A DNA stretch of 64,000 nucleotides from Leeuwenhoekiella marinoflava DSM 3653 (lineage in GTDB: Bacteria; Bacteroidota; Bacteroidia; Flavobacteriales; Flavobacteriaceae): NCBI RefSeq assembly GCF_900129005.1, contig NZ_FQUN01000003.1, positions 186,001 through 250,000 of the forward strand. The letters run 5' to 3'. The notes under the pieces are model-generated. The model worked only from the letters and a program-made list of their open reading frames with translations. It was not told the origin of the DNA and made no database searches. This document shows, one piece after another, positions 43,656 to 54,422 of the stretch (within the stretch, counting starts at the first letter, position 1; every line of letters begins with the position of its first letter). Both the position numbers and the translations under genes were made by a program.

Positions 43656-43838
43656 TAAATAAAAGGTTTTACTCGAATTACGAGATTTAAAAAACAGTAT
43701 TATTTCTGTAAATAAATAGACAAGGGTAAGCCCAATACATTTACACTGGTCTAAAAGTATAAGTTCTCTTTCGTTTATCGAAAAATTAAAGCGACAATAA
43801 TGCTTGAGCATTTAATAAACTAGAAAAGTATTTAAGTA

Positions 43839-46538
43839 TTAAACTTCTTTTTCAGTAAAGGGGATTGTGCTATCTAATATCTCATTAATGAGTTTGAGTA
43901 AATAAGTTTCAAAGGTTTCCAGAAGTTCTGGAGTGATGTTAGAATTTTTATTTTCGGTAAGTTTTAAAAATCCTTTATTTAAATTTTTAAAGGAAATGAT
44001 GCCGGCTTCAACGTGCTCAGGTAGCGGCTCTTTTTTAGAGATCATCAAAGCATAGCACAACACCTGAAAGGCTTTGGATTGCTTGTCATAATCAGAGATA
44101 AGTTCGTCCCAATCTTTAATTGCAAGTTGCGGGGTGTCTACTTTACCTGTTTTATAGTCTAAAATACGAGTTACACCATTTACCTGATCAACGCGGTCAA
44201 CAGTTCCTTTTATACAAATACCTGCATTTAGTTGAGCCACATATTTTGTTTCTAAATCTTTAATTACAATCTCGCTGCCAGAGTTTAGGGTTTGTAATTC
44301 TTGGTTGAGGAAGTTTGCTACAAATTGCTTTGCAACATTAAAGATAATGAGGTTTTTACCCGTTTTAATATTGATTGCGTTATAGTTAAGCTCAAATTGG
44401 TGTTTAACTTCAGTATTAATCTGACTCAGCATTTCCTCTAAAATTTCTTTAGAAAGTATAGTGTTTAAATAAGGTTTGTAAAGGGTGTCAAGCGTTTCGT
44501 GAACTACGGTTCCTAAAGTATTATGCGCGATAACATCTTCAACTTCATCCAGTTCTTTGATGCCTAAAACATATTTATAATAAAAATCAATAGGATTGCG
44601 TATGTAGGTCGTTAATGCCGAAGGTGAAAATCCGGAAGCTGCATGTTTTTTTATAGCTTCAATTATAGCAGGTGTTTTTTCTATTTCTTTAATCGTTTGA
44701 GGCTCAAGACTAACAGATGCCGAAGCACTTTGCTCTACGTATTTGTAATTTGCCTCAGGATCTGTTGCCAGCTGTAATAAGAACCTGCTTTTCTCACCAC
44801 TATTTAAACCACCGGCCTCATTATTGTAGATGAGGTTTATATGTTCTGCGCGCTGTAAAAGTCTAAAAAAGTGATAAGCGTAAATAGCATCTTTTTCGCG
44901 ATAGGTGGGAAGTTTATATTCAATTTTTAAATCAAAAGGAATAAAGCTATTTTGACTTTTTCCTGACGGAAATGTGCCCTCATTTAATGACGTGATAATG
45001 ATGTTTTTAAAATCAAGAACTCGAGATTCTAAAACACCCATAATTTGAAGTCCCTGATAAGGATCTCCTCTAAAATCTAAAGTCTCCTGACTCAATAAAT
45101 CTTTATAGAACTGTTTAAGGGTTTTAATGTTGTTGAGATATGGGTAAGAGTCGTTTAAGTTTTTTAAGCGTGTAAACAACTCTAAAAATGCGTGAAGAAA
45201 TTCAAGCTGAAGCCAATTTTGCTGGGGTAACAAAACCTCTTTTAATTGCTGAATACTATTTAAAATCTGTTCTAAAGCTATTGAGCTTTTATCATTCCAG
45301 AAATCAAAAAGCAGTTTATAGTTTTTTGAAGCATTTTCAGTAAGATGATCCGGTTTTACAAATACCAGATTTTTGTGTGTGATTTCTTTTTTAAGATCTT
45401 TTCGTTCATCCCCTAAAAGAAAAATGGTGTACTGCTGATCTAAAAGGGAAAGCACATCTTTATAATAGTAACCCTGTTCTTTGTGATTGATTTGTAATTG
45501 AAACCAACTTTCAAAAAAGGCGGCTTGTGCGACTTGGCCTAATGGAAGTCCCATCGTCACATTAAGATTCTTAACCGAAGTTGGTAAAGAGTTCAGCAAC
45601 GGTAGAAGTAGAGCTTCATCACCCAGAATAACTGCGGTATTTTCTAATTCTTCTTTTGAAAAATCGGAAAGGAGTTGTCCGGTATATTTGATCTGACCAA
45701 TATTTTGAGAAATACCTGTAGCGGTGATGATTTTTGAAGTATTGAAGCTTGATTTTGCTTTAGGAAGCAGTAGGCTTTTTTCTTTTAAGCCTGTCCATTC
45801 TTTTAAATAGGACTTTATAAAAGTTGCTGTAACGTGGTTGTTATCATTTAAAAAGTAGGGGTCAATATCCCAGTAAATTTTTGTTGTTGAACGTTCTAAG
45901 AAACTTTTAATGAGTTCCTGTTCTGCAGTGTTTAAGGCATTGAAACCACAAAATATATACTGCTGATCGTCCTCATTTAGGAAAGAAGCAATATTATCAA
46001 CTGCTTTGCGGTAAAGCATACCTTGATAGCCTAGGCCTAATTCTTCTAAATGTTTTTTATAGTTAGTATAATAGGTACTTATAGACTTCCAGAATAGGAG
46101 ATAATTTGAAACAAATTGCGAACTAGAATCTGTAGACCAATGGTTGAGTTCTTTTACAGCAGACAAATAATCAAAGAATTTGTCAGTAGGAATCAGATGG
46201 CGATCAATCTCATTAAAATCGCCTAGTAGTGTTTGTCCCCAGCCTAAAAAATTTAAAAAAGCTTCAGGTGTTTCTCCGTCAAATTGATTTTGATACACGT
46301 GATACAATTCAACCTGAAGTTGTGTTTGAGAAGCAGCCGTTAGTCCGGAAATTTCCTCTATGAGCTCTTCAATACTTATTGCTTGTGGAAGAAAGCATAC
46401 TTGATCTTTAAGCTGCTCTTTTAATTTCTTTAAAAAGAAGCTTCCTGCTCTTTTAGAAGGTAAAATCACCACAGTTTCAGCTAGTGGTAGCTCAGATTTT
46501 AAGAGGTCTTCAATTACTTCATCAATGAATGTAGTCAT
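43839..46538 (-). CDS. addB: AddB-like exonuclease subunit (PD-(D/E)XK nuclease)
   Basis: 899 residues of the Bacteroidota AddB group, the nuclease partner of the AddA helicase in processing double-strand breaks. The N-terminus has ETVVILPSKRAG, a degenerate helicase P-loop region, and a middle AddB core (LGDFNEIDRHL). The C-terminus has GTVVHETLDTLYKPYL and the nuclease motif TRILDYKTGKVD. The usual Cys of the nuclease-domain Fe-S cluster (in RCP) is Asn here (TYIRNPIDF), so no cluster is expected. The matching addA is 3.2 kb away, with two ompA genes in between. Confidence 0.85.
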   Translation of the reverse strand: MTTFIDEVIEDLLKSELPLAETVVILPSKRAGSFFLKKLKEQLKDQVCFLPQAISIEELIEEISGLTAASQTQLQVELYHVYQNQFDGETPEAFLNFLGWGQTLLGDFNEIDRHLIPTDKFFDYLSAVKELNHWSTDSSSQFVSNYLLFWKSISTYYTNYKKHLEELGLGYQGMLYRKAVDNIASFLNEDDQQYIFCGFNALNTAEQELIKSFLERSTTKIYWDIDPYFLNDNNHVTATFIKSYLKEWTGLKEKSLLLPKAKSSFNTSKIITATGISQNIGQIKYTGQLLSDFSKEELENTAVILGDEALLLPLLNSLPTSVKNLNVTMGLPLGQVAQAAFFESWFQLQINHKEQGYYYKDVLSLLDQQYTIFLLGDERKDLKKEITHKNLVFVKPDHLTENASKNYKLLFDFWNDKSSIALEQILNSIQQLKEVLLPQQNWLQLEFLHAFLELFTRLKNLNDSYPYLNNIKTLKQFYKDLLSQETLDFRGDPYQGLQIMGVLESRVLDFKNIIITSLNEGTFPSGKSQNSFIPFDLKIEYKLPTYREKDAIYAYHFFRLLQRAEHINLIYNNEAGGLNSGEKSRFLLQLATDPEANYKYVEQSASASVSLEPQTIKEIEKTPAIIEAIKKHAASGFSPSALTTYIRNPIDFYYKYVLGIKELDEVEDVIAHNTLGTVVHETLDTLYKPYLNTILSKEILEEMLSQINTEVKHQFELNYNAINIKTGKNLIIFNVAKQFVANFLNQELQTLNSGSEIVIKDLETKYVAQLNAGICIKGTVDRVDQVNGVTRILDYKTGKVDTPQLAIKDWDELISDYDKQSKAFQVLCYALMISKKEPLPEHVEAGIISFKNLNKGFLKLTENKNSNITPELLETFETYLLKLINEILDSTIPFTEKEV

Positions 46539-46551
46539 AGGTTAAAAATAA

Positions 46552-46579
46552 AAAACGCCCTGATTTCTCAGGGCGTTTT
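46552..46579 (-). terminator. terminator after the second ompA gene
   Basis: AAAACGCCCTGA pairs with TCAGGGCGTTTT (4-base loop); on the minus strand it is followed by TTTTTTATTTTT. It separates the ompA gene from addB. Confidence 0.92.
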
Positions 46580-46617
46580 CCAAATATATTATTTCAGATT
46601 TAAATCTGAATCAAATC

Positions 46618-48003
46618 TTACTTTAAAGTAAGTTTCACACGTCTGTTAAGTTGCATACCTGCAGCTGTAGTGTTAGGAGCGATAGGCTGCTCTTCACCGT
46701 AAGCTTTGATAGACAATTGGCTTGCGTTTACACCTTCTTTACTAGTTAAGTAATCAACAACAGATTGAGCTCTTCTTTCAGAAAGATCCATGTTGTATGC
46801 GTTACTTGCGCGGCTATCAGCGTGACCTTCAACTTCAAAAGAAGCAGTAGGATATTCTTTTACGATATTAGCGATTGTAGTAAGAGTTGCGTAAGAACTT
46901 TTTCTAATTGTAGCTTTATCAGTATCAAATAAAATACGACCAGCTTCACCATTTAAAGTTTCTAAAACACTAGCGTCAACTTCAGGACAACCATTGTTAG
47001 AAGCAGGACCAGCTACGTTAGGACAGTCATCATCTTTGTCAGCAACACCGTCGCCATCAGCATCAGCAAATGGGCAACCGTTGTTAGAAGCAGGACCAGC
47101 CTCGTTAGGACACTCATCTTCTGAGTCAATTACACCGTCACCGTCAGCATCAGGACAACCGTTAGTTGCAGCAGGACCAGCAACATCAGGACACGCATCT
47201 TCGTTATCTGGGATACCATCACCATCAGTATCAGGACATCCGTTGAATTCTGGTAAACCAGCTACTTCAGGACAAGCATCTTCAGAATCTTTGATACCAT
47301 CACCATCAGTATCAGGACATCCGTTAAATTCTTTTAAACCTGGAGTTTCAGGACATTCATCATCTTTGTCATAAATACCATCACCGTCAGTATCAGTTCC
47401 GCCAAATGTAAATCCTACACCTACTACATGTTGCATGTGTCTTGTGTAATAAGTACCAGGCATCATTGCGTGCTTGTAAGTTGAAGATAGATCTAAATTG
47501 ATGTGATCACTCAACCAAATTTTTAAACCTACAGTACCGTTAAGGGTTCCGTGGCTTGGCATGTCACCAATAAACACGTAACCACCACCACCACCTAGGT
47601 AAGGGTCAAACCAACCGCCTTCTCCAAAAAGATGGTCACGAAAGCTATAAGAGAACATACCATCAACAGCATAATAAGCTAAATCGTCAACAGGAAGATC
47701 TCCCATTTTGTCAATTTTGTTGATAGATCCTCTTACACCTAGAGCAAAACCAGCACCAATGTAACGCCCAACATATAATGTAGAAACTGAAGGAAGAATA
47801 TTCCAGTGATCAGAAACATTATAAAATTCATCAGGAAAACCTCCGGTTAAAGGTCTGTTGTCTGGTGGGTATACTGGATATGTATCAACCGCGTTTACAC
47901 CAATACTAACAGCCCACGGGTTGTTTTTGTCTTGTGCGTTTGCAGTGCTTAAACCAGCAAAGGTCAAAACTGCAAACAGAAATAATTTAGTAAGATTTTT
48001 CAT
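46618..48003 (-). CDS. OmpA family outer-membrane protein with TSP3 repeats (second copy)
   Basis: 461 residues from the ATG at 48003, which starts the signal peptide ([18 protein letters not shown]). An N-terminal beta-barrel (about 25-215) ends VGVGFTFGG; five to six calcium-binding thrombospondin type-3 repeats follow ([15 protein letters not shown] and similar, about 216-345); the C-terminal OmpA domain (about 350-461) contains [16 protein letters not shown], which binds peptidoglycan. It anchors the envelope. Close paralogue of the gene at 48152, with its own near-perfect promoter and a strong terminator. Confidence 0.93.
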   Translation of the reverse strand: MKNLTKLFLFAVLTFAGLSTANAQDKNNPWAVSIGVNAVDTYPVYPPDNRPLTGGFPDEFYNVSDHWNILPSVSTLYVGRYIGAGFALGVRGSINKIDKMGDLPVDDLAYYAVDGMFSYSFRDHLFGEGGWFDPYLGGGGGYVFIGDMPSHGTLNGTVGLKIWLSDHINLDLSSTYKHAMMPGTYYTRHMQHVVGVGFTFGGTDTDGDGIYDKDDECPETPGLKEFNGCPDTDGDGIKDSEDACPEVAGLPEFNGCPDTDGDGIPDNEDACPDVAGPAATNGCPDADGDGVIDSEDECPNEAGPASNNGCPFADADGDGVADKDDDCPNVAGPASNNGCPEVDASVLETLNGEAGRILFDTDKATIRKSSYATLTTIANIVKEYPTASFEVEGHADSRASNAYNMDLSERRAQSVVDYLTSKEGVNASQLSIKAYGEEQPIAPNTTAAGMQLNRRVKLTLK

Positions 48004-48036
48004 GTTAAGTAAGTAAAATTTAAGTGTTAATTGAAG

Positions 48037-48067
48037 CAAATGTAATTTGTTAAAATCTAGCAACAAA
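48037..48067 (-). promoter_or_regulatory. promoter of the second ompA gene
   Basis: On the minus strand TTTG (complement of 48064-48067) is followed after 19 bases by TACATTTG (48037-48044), a textbook Bacteroidota sigma-A promoter, about 33 bp before the ATG. The intervening TTTTAACAAA is shared with the neighbouring ompA promoter. Confidence 0.85.
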
Positions 48068-48151
48068 GTCAAATTTAATAAAAATCGCATTTTGTAATTA
48101 AAATGGAATGATTCTCAACTTGATTCTGTTGCCAGATCTTTTAAGATTACA

Positions 48152-49528
48152 TTATTCTATAAGTGATATTTCTACACGTCTGTTTTGTTGTCTTCCTGCG
48201 GCAGTTGCATTTGTAGCGACTGGTTTAGACTCTCCAAATCCTTCGGAAGAAAGTCTTGTTGCTGGTAAACCTTGTTTGATTAAATAATCTTTAACCGAAG
48301 CAGCTCTTTCATCTGATAATTTCAGATTATAAGCATCAGAACCTTGGCTGTCAGTATGTCCTTCTATTAAGAATCTTGTGTTAGGATATTCGTTCATAGT
48401 TTCAGCAACAGCATTCAATGCTTCATAAGATTCAGCGCGTATTGTAGCTTTATTTAAATCAAATAATACAGTTCTAACCTGAACGTTGATTTCTTCCAGA
48501 ATTTCCACTGTAACTTCTGGACAACCATTGTTAGCAACAGTACCCGGTACTGTTGGACATTCATCATCTTTATCTAAGACACCATCATTGTCTTGATCTT
48601 CATATGGGCAACCATCGTTTTCTGCAGGACCAGCCTCATTAGGACACTCATCTTCAGAATCTATAACTCCATCACCATCAGCATCAGGACAACCATTTGT
48701 TTCTGCAGGACCAGCTACATCAGGACAAGCATCTTTATTGTCTGGGATACCATCACCATCAGTATCAGGGCATCCGTTGTATTCTGGTAAACCAGCTACA
48801 TCAGGACACTCATCTTCAGAATCCTTTATACCATCACCGTCGGTATCAGGGCATCCATTAAATTCTTTTAAACCAGGAGTGTCAGGACATTCATCCTTAT
48901 CATCGTAAATGCCATCACCATCAGTATCAGTTCCTCCAAAACTAAAACCTATACCAGCGGTATGTTGCATATGTTTTGTGTATCTATCTTCAAATGCATG
49001 TTTGTAAGTGGTAGATAAATTAAGATTTATAGCATCACTTAACCATATTTTTAAACCAATAGTTCCATTGGCAGTACCAAAACTTGGTTGATCACCTACA
49101 AAAGTATAACCACCACCTAGTCCTAAGTATGGATCAAACCAGCTTCCTTGTTCAAATAAAACATCACGGAAACTGTACGAAAACATACCATCTAAACTAT
49201 AATAAGCTAGATCATTCGCAGGAGCATCACCTAATTTTTCAATTTTGTTTAAGGAACCTCTAACGCCAAAACTAAAACCACTACCTATGTAGCGACCTAC
49301 ATATAATGTAGAAATTGATGGTAGAATGTTCCAGTGGTCATCAACATTATACATTTCATTCAGAAAACCACCTGTTAATGGTCTGTTATCGTCACCCACA
49401 GGGTATGTATCAACTGCATTAACGCCAATACTTATATACCAAGGGTTGTTCTCATCTTGTGCACTTACATTTAGTGATCCTGCAAATAATGCAATGAAAA
49501 CTAATAATAAACTTGTATTTCTAATCAT
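48152..49528 (-). CDS. OmpA family outer-membrane protein with TSP3 repeats (first copy)
   Basis: 458 residues from the ATG at 49528 (signal peptide [18 protein letters not shown]). Same plan as the gene at 46618: beta-barrel, five to six TSP3 repeats ([15 protein letters not shown] onwards), and a C-terminal OmpA domain with [16 protein letters not shown]. The mature start [20 protein letters not shown] nearly matches its neighbour, showing a recent tandem duplication. The two differ most in the barrel loops and the last TSP3 units. Its transcript probably continues only to the gap at about 48100, since the neighbour has its own promoter. Confidence 0.93.
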   Translation of the reverse strand: MIRNTSLLLVFIALFAGSLNVSAQDENNPWYISIGVNAVDTYPVGDDNRPLTGGFLNEMYNVDDHWNILPSISTLYVGRYIGSGFSFGVRGSLNKIEKLGDAPANDLAYYSLDGMFSYSFRDVLFEQGSWFDPYLGLGGGYTFVGDQPSFGTANGTIGLKIWLSDAINLNLSTTYKHAFEDRYTKHMQHTAGIGFSFGGTDTDGDGIYDDKDECPDTPGLKEFNGCPDTDGDGIKDSEDECPDVAGLPEYNGCPDTDGDGIPDNKDACPDVAGPAETNGCPDADGDGVIDSEDECPNEAGPAENDGCPYEDQDNDGVLDKDDECPTVPGTVANNGCPEVTVEILEEINVQVRTVLFDLNKATIRAESYEALNAVAETMNEYPNTRFLIEGHTDSQGSDAYNLKLSDERAASVKDYLIKQGLPATRLSSEGFGESKPVATNATAAGRQQNRRVEISLIE

Positions 49529-49556
49529 AATCGATTGCTTTGTTAAAATAGTGAGG

Positions 49557-49586
49557 TAAAAGTAGTTTGTTAAAATATACTTGCAA
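49557..49586 (-). promoter_or_regulatory. promoter of the first ompA gene
   Basis: TTG (complement of 49584-49586) then, after 19 bases, TACTTTTA (49557-49564); one mismatch to TAnnTTTG. The spacer contains TTTTAACAAAC, nearly the same as in the paralogue's promoter, so the duplication included the control region. Confidence 0.75.
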
Positions 49587-49776
49587 AACCACAAGTGATA
49601 AAGTTTTATTAAACCTTTACTCGTAATTATAGTTTCTGTAAATGTCTGTAAGACAGTGTTAAAGTGTGTTTTAATTATAAAAAAAATACTTTAACGCCTT
49701 ATAATTAGCATTTTAAATACAAATATTGACACGTCTGATTATAAATATTTTAAGATTTTTAATTATTTATAAAATG

Positions 49777-52700
49777 TTAAAGAATGTATACGGGTTTAGA
49801 AGAATTTAGATAGATTATAGCCTTTTTTACTACTTGATAATTCATTTTAAGTAATACATTCTCGTAATTTTTGAGCTGATTATTGTGATCTTTTTGAGGG
49901 TCTCCTGTCTTATAATCTAATAACCAAAGTTGATTCATTGTATTAATTTCTACTCGATCTGGTCTGAGTGTATTGCCGGAAACATGAATAGCCCGCTCAT
50001 TAAGAATTTGATGTTGAGGATTGAAAAATCCGTGTTTTTGTAAGTCCAAAATTAGTTCTCTGAGTTTTGTTTCTAAGGGAGTAAGTTGATCATTTGTAAT
50101 CATTCCTTTAGTGACGGCCTTTTTTAGAGCAGAATTTATATCGCTTTCAGTTTTAATACCTGCCATCAATTCGTGAATGATATTACCAAAACTTATGGCT
50201 TCTAGGCGTTCGGTATCCCATAAAGCTTCAGCTTGTGTGACAAATACAAGATCATGAGCTTCCTTAGCTGTGCTTATAAGTGTCAAATCATTTGAATTGT
50301 TTACTAACGCTTCGGCATGAGAAATACGCTGTTGCTTACCAAACGAATACTTATTTTGATCTGTATTAAATAGATTTTGACTTTCAAGATAAAGCCTAAG
50401 CAAGTCAGAAAAGTTTTTGGGTTCTCCTCTAAATTTACTGGTTTTACTAATAATGTATAATTGCTCAACACTTCTGGTGAGAGCTACATATAATACATTA
50501 ATATGATCAAGTTGTTGTTGAATTCTTTTTTGATGATATAAAACGGAAGTCTGCTCATTATAATCTAGCAATTCACTTTTTTGACCCAATAGCAATGCTT
50601 CAAAACCCAAAAATTCATTTTCTTCTGGTAAATACCAATTGTAAGAATCAGCTTTTAAAGGATAAAGATCTGTATGTGCAAAAGGATAAATCACTACCGG
50701 AAATTCCAGTCCTTTGGCCTTGTGTATAGTCATGATCTGTACAGCTTCAGAAGCGGGTGGTGTACTAATACTCAATTTATCTTTTTTGCGTTCCCACCAG
50801 ATTATAAATTCGGGAATGCCTCCGTAATTTTTTTGTGAGAAATCATAAATAGCATCTAAGAAAAATTGTAGGTATGATCCGCCTTTTTGATTCAAATTAA
50901 AGCTGCGTATTATATATTCTACAGCTTCATAAATAGGTAAGGAAGAGCATAAGTTAAAATTAAAACCATCAGAATCTTCCAATAAGTTGTTGAATAAAGC
51001 AGCTCCGGAGTATTTTAAATTATATTTATAAAATTCATGTTTGTCTTCGATTTTTAAATGAAATTTTGCCAGATATTCAAGCAGCTTGATGCTGATTGCA
51101 TTAGAATCTGGTTCCAGAGTAAAATGCAATAAATTGATTATAAATTGAACCTGAGGAGACTGTTTAAGAAGTAAACTTTCGCTAGATATAACGGGTATTT
51201 TTTCTTCCTGTAACCGTTGTGCGATCGAGACACCTTCGGCATTTCTTCTAACGAGAATACAAAGTTCGTGGAGTTGAAATCCATTTTCCTGACAAGATTT
51301 TATTGAGTCTATGACTTCATCCAGGTATAATGGTTCAGCATCTGTATTCGTGTCGGCGTCTACAAATGAAATGGAAACATAACCCCCTGTTTTGGAATTT
51401 ACCTGTTGAGCATTGCCGGAAGTATAAATATTTTTATACTCGTCGTAAGCAAAAACAGATGCGATTTCAGTAAAAAAAGAATTATTAAAATGAATGATCT
51501 GATCATAGCTTCTGTAATTAAAAGGAAGGTCTATGGTTTTTTTATCTCTGTTTTGAAAAGGGTTCACTTCGTCTTTTGATAAACTTATAAACTGCCCGGC
51601 ATCACCACCGCGCCACCTGTATATCGCCTGTTTAGGATCACCAACAAGCATTAAGCTGTTCGCAAGACTTTCGGGCTGATTGGTGCTTACTGCATTGTCA
51701 ATTAATGGAACAAGATTATTCCATTGCAAGACAGAAGTATCTTGAAATTCATCAATAAAGTAATTCTCGTAGCGTTCGCCCAATCGTTCGTATATAAAAG
51801 GTGTAGGTTGATTAGCAATATTTTTATGAATAAGTTCATTAAAATCTGAAATCAAGACTAGATTGTTTTCAGATTTTAGGATGTTCACTTCTTTTTGAAT
51901 GGCTTGTAAAACAGAAAGCGGAGTTAGTTTTTTATAAAGTTCCTCCTGAAATTTCAATTGAAAAATATCAGATTTTATAGTGTTGAATCTAGTGGTGATT
52001 TCAGGAGCGATCTGATCTAAAGTTTGTTTTATGATGTCTTTCTGAGTTTTGGTGTACATAGGCTCTTCGCCCAAATTCATTACCCAACCGGACGAAGTAT
52101 TCAGGGCAAAAATTCCTTCCGAAAATTTGGTTACTGCCTTAGGAAGGTATTTTCCTTTAAAATGAGCTTCTTCAAGACCATTTATACTGAAAAAATCTAA
52201 TAAGGATTTAGCAGATTCTTTAATCTGAACATCAAGTTTTTTATTAGAAGCTTTTAAATGCTTTTTAAGTTCTGCAAAGTCCTCTAAAGATTTGCCGTTT
52301 ATTCTCTTTAAAAACTCGCGGTCATTTTCACTGAGGAGTAATCTGCTTATTTCATAAAAATCGAGTGAAATATCCCAACTTTTATCGTCATCAATTTTTT
52401 CAAATGCATAATCCAGTAAGACTTGTGTAACAAGCGGATCTCTTCCTGCTTTATCAATCAAATTATCTACGGCTTGTTCTAAAACATCCTGAGTGTTGAG
52501 TTCGACTTCAAAGTTTTGAGGGATTTTAAGGTCGTGAGCAAACGTGCGTATGATGCGATGGGTAAAATTATCTATGGTAACCACATCAAAAGAGGCAAAA
52601 TCCTGAATAATGTTTTTAAGTAAGCGTTTTGATTTTAGATGGATTTCCTCCCTGCTGAGTTCTGTTTCTTCTTCTATTGTGAGAAGCATAGGGCTTGGTT

Positions 52701-52920
52701 CTTCAAAAATGTTTTCTTCTGAAAACTCTTGAAGGTTTTTTACGATACGCATTTTCATCTCTGCAACAGCCTTGTTTGTAAAAGTGATGGCGAGAATACG
52801 ACGGTATTTAAATTCGTTATTACTTTTAAATAAGATGCAGAGATAATTCTTTACAAGAGCAAAGGTTTTACCCGCCCCGGCAGAGGCATTGTATATAGAA
52901 ATTGAAGGATGATTTTGCAT
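49777..52920 (-). CDS. addA: AddA-like UvrD-family helicase/exonuclease
   Basis: 1047 residues of a UvrD/RecB-type motor with a nuclease tail. Motif I (Walker A) is ASAGAGKTFALVKN near the N-terminus; motif Ia LAITFTNKAV, motif II FIDEFQDTS, motif III VGDPKQAIYRWRGG, later motif V IMTIHKAKGLEFP and VIYPFAH are all present. The C-terminal nuclease motif is around LWLLDYKTGD. With addB it makes the double-strand-break resection complex. It diverges from the superoxide dismutase gene. Confidence 0.9.
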   Translation of the reverse strand: MQNHPSISIYNASAGAGKTFALVKNYLCILFKSNNEFKYRRILAITFTNKAVAEMKMRIVKNLQEFSEENIFEEPSPMLLTIEEETELSREEIHLKSKRLLKNIIQDFASFDVVTIDNFTHRIIRTFAHDLKIPQNFEVELNTQDVLEQAVDNLIDKAGRDPLVTQVLLDYAFEKIDDDKSWDISLDFYEISRLLLSENDREFLKRINGKSLEDFAELKKHLKASNKKLDVQIKESAKSLLDFFSINGLEEAHFKGKYLPKAVTKFSEGIFALNTSSGWVMNLGEEPMYTKTQKDIIKQTLDQIAPEITTRFNTIKSDIFQLKFQEELYKKLTPLSVLQAIQKEVNILKSENNLVLISDFNELIHKNIANQPTPFIYERLGERYENYFIDEFQDTSVLQWNNLVPLIDNAVSTNQPESLANSLMLVGDPKQAIYRWRGGDAGQFISLSKDEVNPFQNRDKKTIDLPFNYRSYDQIIHFNNSFFTEIASVFAYDEYKNIYTSGNAQQVNSKTGGYVSISFVDADTNTDAEPLYLDEVIDSIKSCQENGFQLHELCILVRRNAEGVSIAQRLQEEKIPVISSESLLLKQSPQVQFIINLLHFTLEPDSNAISIKLLEYLAKFHLKIEDKHEFYKYNLKYSGAALFNNLLEDSDGFNFNLCSSLPIYEAVEYIIRSFNLNQKGGSYLQFFLDAIYDFSQKNYGGIPEFIIWWERKKDKLSISTPPASEAVQIMTIHKAKGLEFPVVIYPFAHTDLYPLKADSYNWYLPEENEFLGFEALLLGQKSELLDYNEQTSVLYHQKRIQQQLDHINVLYVALTRSVEQLYIISKTSKFRGEPKNFSDLLRLYLESQNLFNTDQNKYSFGKQQRISHAEALVNNSNDLTLISTAKEAHDLVFVTQAEALWDTERLEAISFGNIIHELMAGIKTESDINSALKKAVTKGMITNDQLTPLETKLRELILDLQKHGFFNPQHQILNERAIHVSGNTLRPDRVEINTMNQLWLLDYKTGDPQKDHNNQLKNYENVLLKMNYQVVKKAIIYLNSSKPVYIL

Positions 52921-53083
52921 GGGTTCAAGATAATAAATTACCGTGTGGAAGCTTGCAGGCTAATTGTAGAGATGTGCTTTTATTTTGAGATTAATTTCTG
53001 CGAATTTTAAAGATTATTTGCTAATAGGTTAAACCTTAAGAGTATTATAACACAGCATCTTTTAAATAAGGCTTATGAAACAC

Positions 53084-53091
53084 TATCTTTG
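53084..53091 (+). promoter_or_regulatory. -7 element of sod
   Basis: TATCTTTG matches TAnnTTTG and is 38 bp before the sod ATG. The -33 region has no clear TTG. Confidence 0.55.
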
Positions 53092-53129
53092 ACTATCAAC
53101 TATTCTATTAACAAAAAAATTAAATAAAA

Positions 53130-53738
53130 ATGTCATTTCAACTTCCGAAATTAAAATACGCGAAAGATGCATTAGAACCAAATATTGATGCTCAAACTAT
53201 GGAAATTCACCATGATAAGCATCACGCAGGTTATACCAGTAAATTGAACGCTGCTATTGAAGGAACAGATTTAGAAGGAAAGACTATCGAGAATATATTA
53301 ATCAATCTTGATATGTCTAACAAAGCTGTTCGTAATAATGGTGGTGGTTTTTATAATCACAGTTTATTCTGGGAAATAATGTCTCCTGACGGTGGTGGTG
53401 AGCCAACTGGCGAATTAGCAGAAGCTATCAACGTTGCTTTTGGGTCATTTGAAGCGTTTAAAGATAAATTTAGCAGTGCTGCAGGAACTCAGTTTGGTTC
53501 AGGTTGGGCTTGGTTATGTGTTCATGAAGGTGGTAAAGTAGAAGTTTGTTCTACTCCTAATCAAGATAACCCACTTATGCCAGAAGTAGGTTGCGGTGGA
53601 ACTCCAATTTTAGGTATTGATGTATGGGAACATGCTTATTACTTAAAGTATCAAAACAAACGTCCAGAATATATTGATGCATTTTTTAATGTGATCAACT
53701 GGCAAGAAGTTTCTAGCAGATATGCTCAGAACAAATAA
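53130..53738 (+). CDS. superoxide dismutase, Fe/Mn type
   Basis: Removes superoxide in the cytoplasm. The 202 residues have metal ligands His27 (MEIHHDKHH), the second His in YNHSLFW, and Asp/His in DVWEHAYY. The FGSGWAWL strand is standard. The [11 protein letters not shown] and [12 protein letters not shown] sequences lie between typical Mn and Fe types, so metal preference is uncertain or cambialistic. A hairpin terminator follows. Confidence 0.95.
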   Translation: MSFQLPKLKYAKDALEPNIDAQTMEIHHDKHHAGYTSKLNAAIEGTDLEGKTIENILINLDMSNKAVRNNGGGFYNHSLFWEIMSPDGGGEPTGELAEAINVAFGSFEAFKDKFSSAAGTQFGSGWAWLCVHEGGKVEVCSTPNQDNPLMPEVGCGGTPILGIDVWEHAYYLKYQNKRPEYIDAFFNVINWQEVSSRYAQNK

Positions 53739-53760
53739 GAAAACTTTTTTAAAGTAGTTA

Positions 53761-53785
53761 AAGCTCGGTTTTGCCGGGCTTTTTT
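53761..53785 (+). terminator. terminator after sod
   Basis: AAGCTCGG pairs with CCGGGCTT (one G-T pair) around a TTTTG loop and is followed by a T run. Confidence 0.75.
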
Positions 53786-53814
53786 ATGTTTTGTTATTTC
53801 GGGAACTGTGTTTA

Positions 53815-54422
53815 TTAGCCCTCCTCCTCTAGGTTAGAACAAATAAAAAAAAGGTGGAATAATACAAGTAAGGTTAAGACGGCTCACTTGGAGTATTATG
53901 TTCTGTTAAGGATTTCTTTATAAGATTCTAAATGAGCGTATTCAGTATTAGATAGCTCGCCACCCCTGAGATTTGGAGAAATAAAAAAGGTGGAATAGTA
54001 CAAGTAAGGTTAAGACAGCTCACTTGGAGTATTATGTTCTGTTAAGGATTTCTTCTTTATAAGATTCTAAATGAGCATATCCAGTATTAGATAGCTCGCC
54101 ACCCCTGAGATTTGGACAAATAAAAAAGGTGGAATAGTACAAGTAAGGTTAAGACGGCTCACTTGGAGTATTATGTTTTGTTAAGGATTTCTTTATAAGA
54201 TTCTAAATGAGCGTATTCAGTATTAGATAGCTCACCACCCCTGAGATTTGGACAAATAAAAAAGGTGGAATAGTACAAGTAAGGTTAAGACGGCTCACTT
54301 GGAGTATTATGTTTTGTTAAGGATTTCTTTATAAGATTCTAAATGAGCGTATTCAGTATTAGATAGCTCACCACCCCTGAGATTTGGACAAATAAAAAAG
54401 GTGGAATAAATCCACCTTTTTT
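53815..54422. repeat. 136-bp tandem repeat array, four units plus partial ends
   Basis: The core GGTGGAAT recurs at 53853, 53989, 54128, 54264 and 54400, that is with periods 136, 139, 136 and 136. Units are almost identical; the one long unit has a 3-bp insertion. The fifth unit is cut short by AAAAAAGGTGGA (54394-54405) pairing with TCCACCTTTTTT (54411-54422), a terminator-like hairpin. The units carry a short open frame on the minus strand. The array lies between sod and the purF-like gene; it is not a CRISPR array (no spacers). Confidence 0.93.

Noticed and set aside
46994-47374. Plus-strand open frames inside the ompA TSP3 repeats
   Set aside because: They are antisense shadows of the periodic Asp/Gly/Cys coding sequence.
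53815-54422. CRISPR array
   Set aside because: Units are contiguous 136-bp repeats without variable spacers, and no cas gene is nearby.
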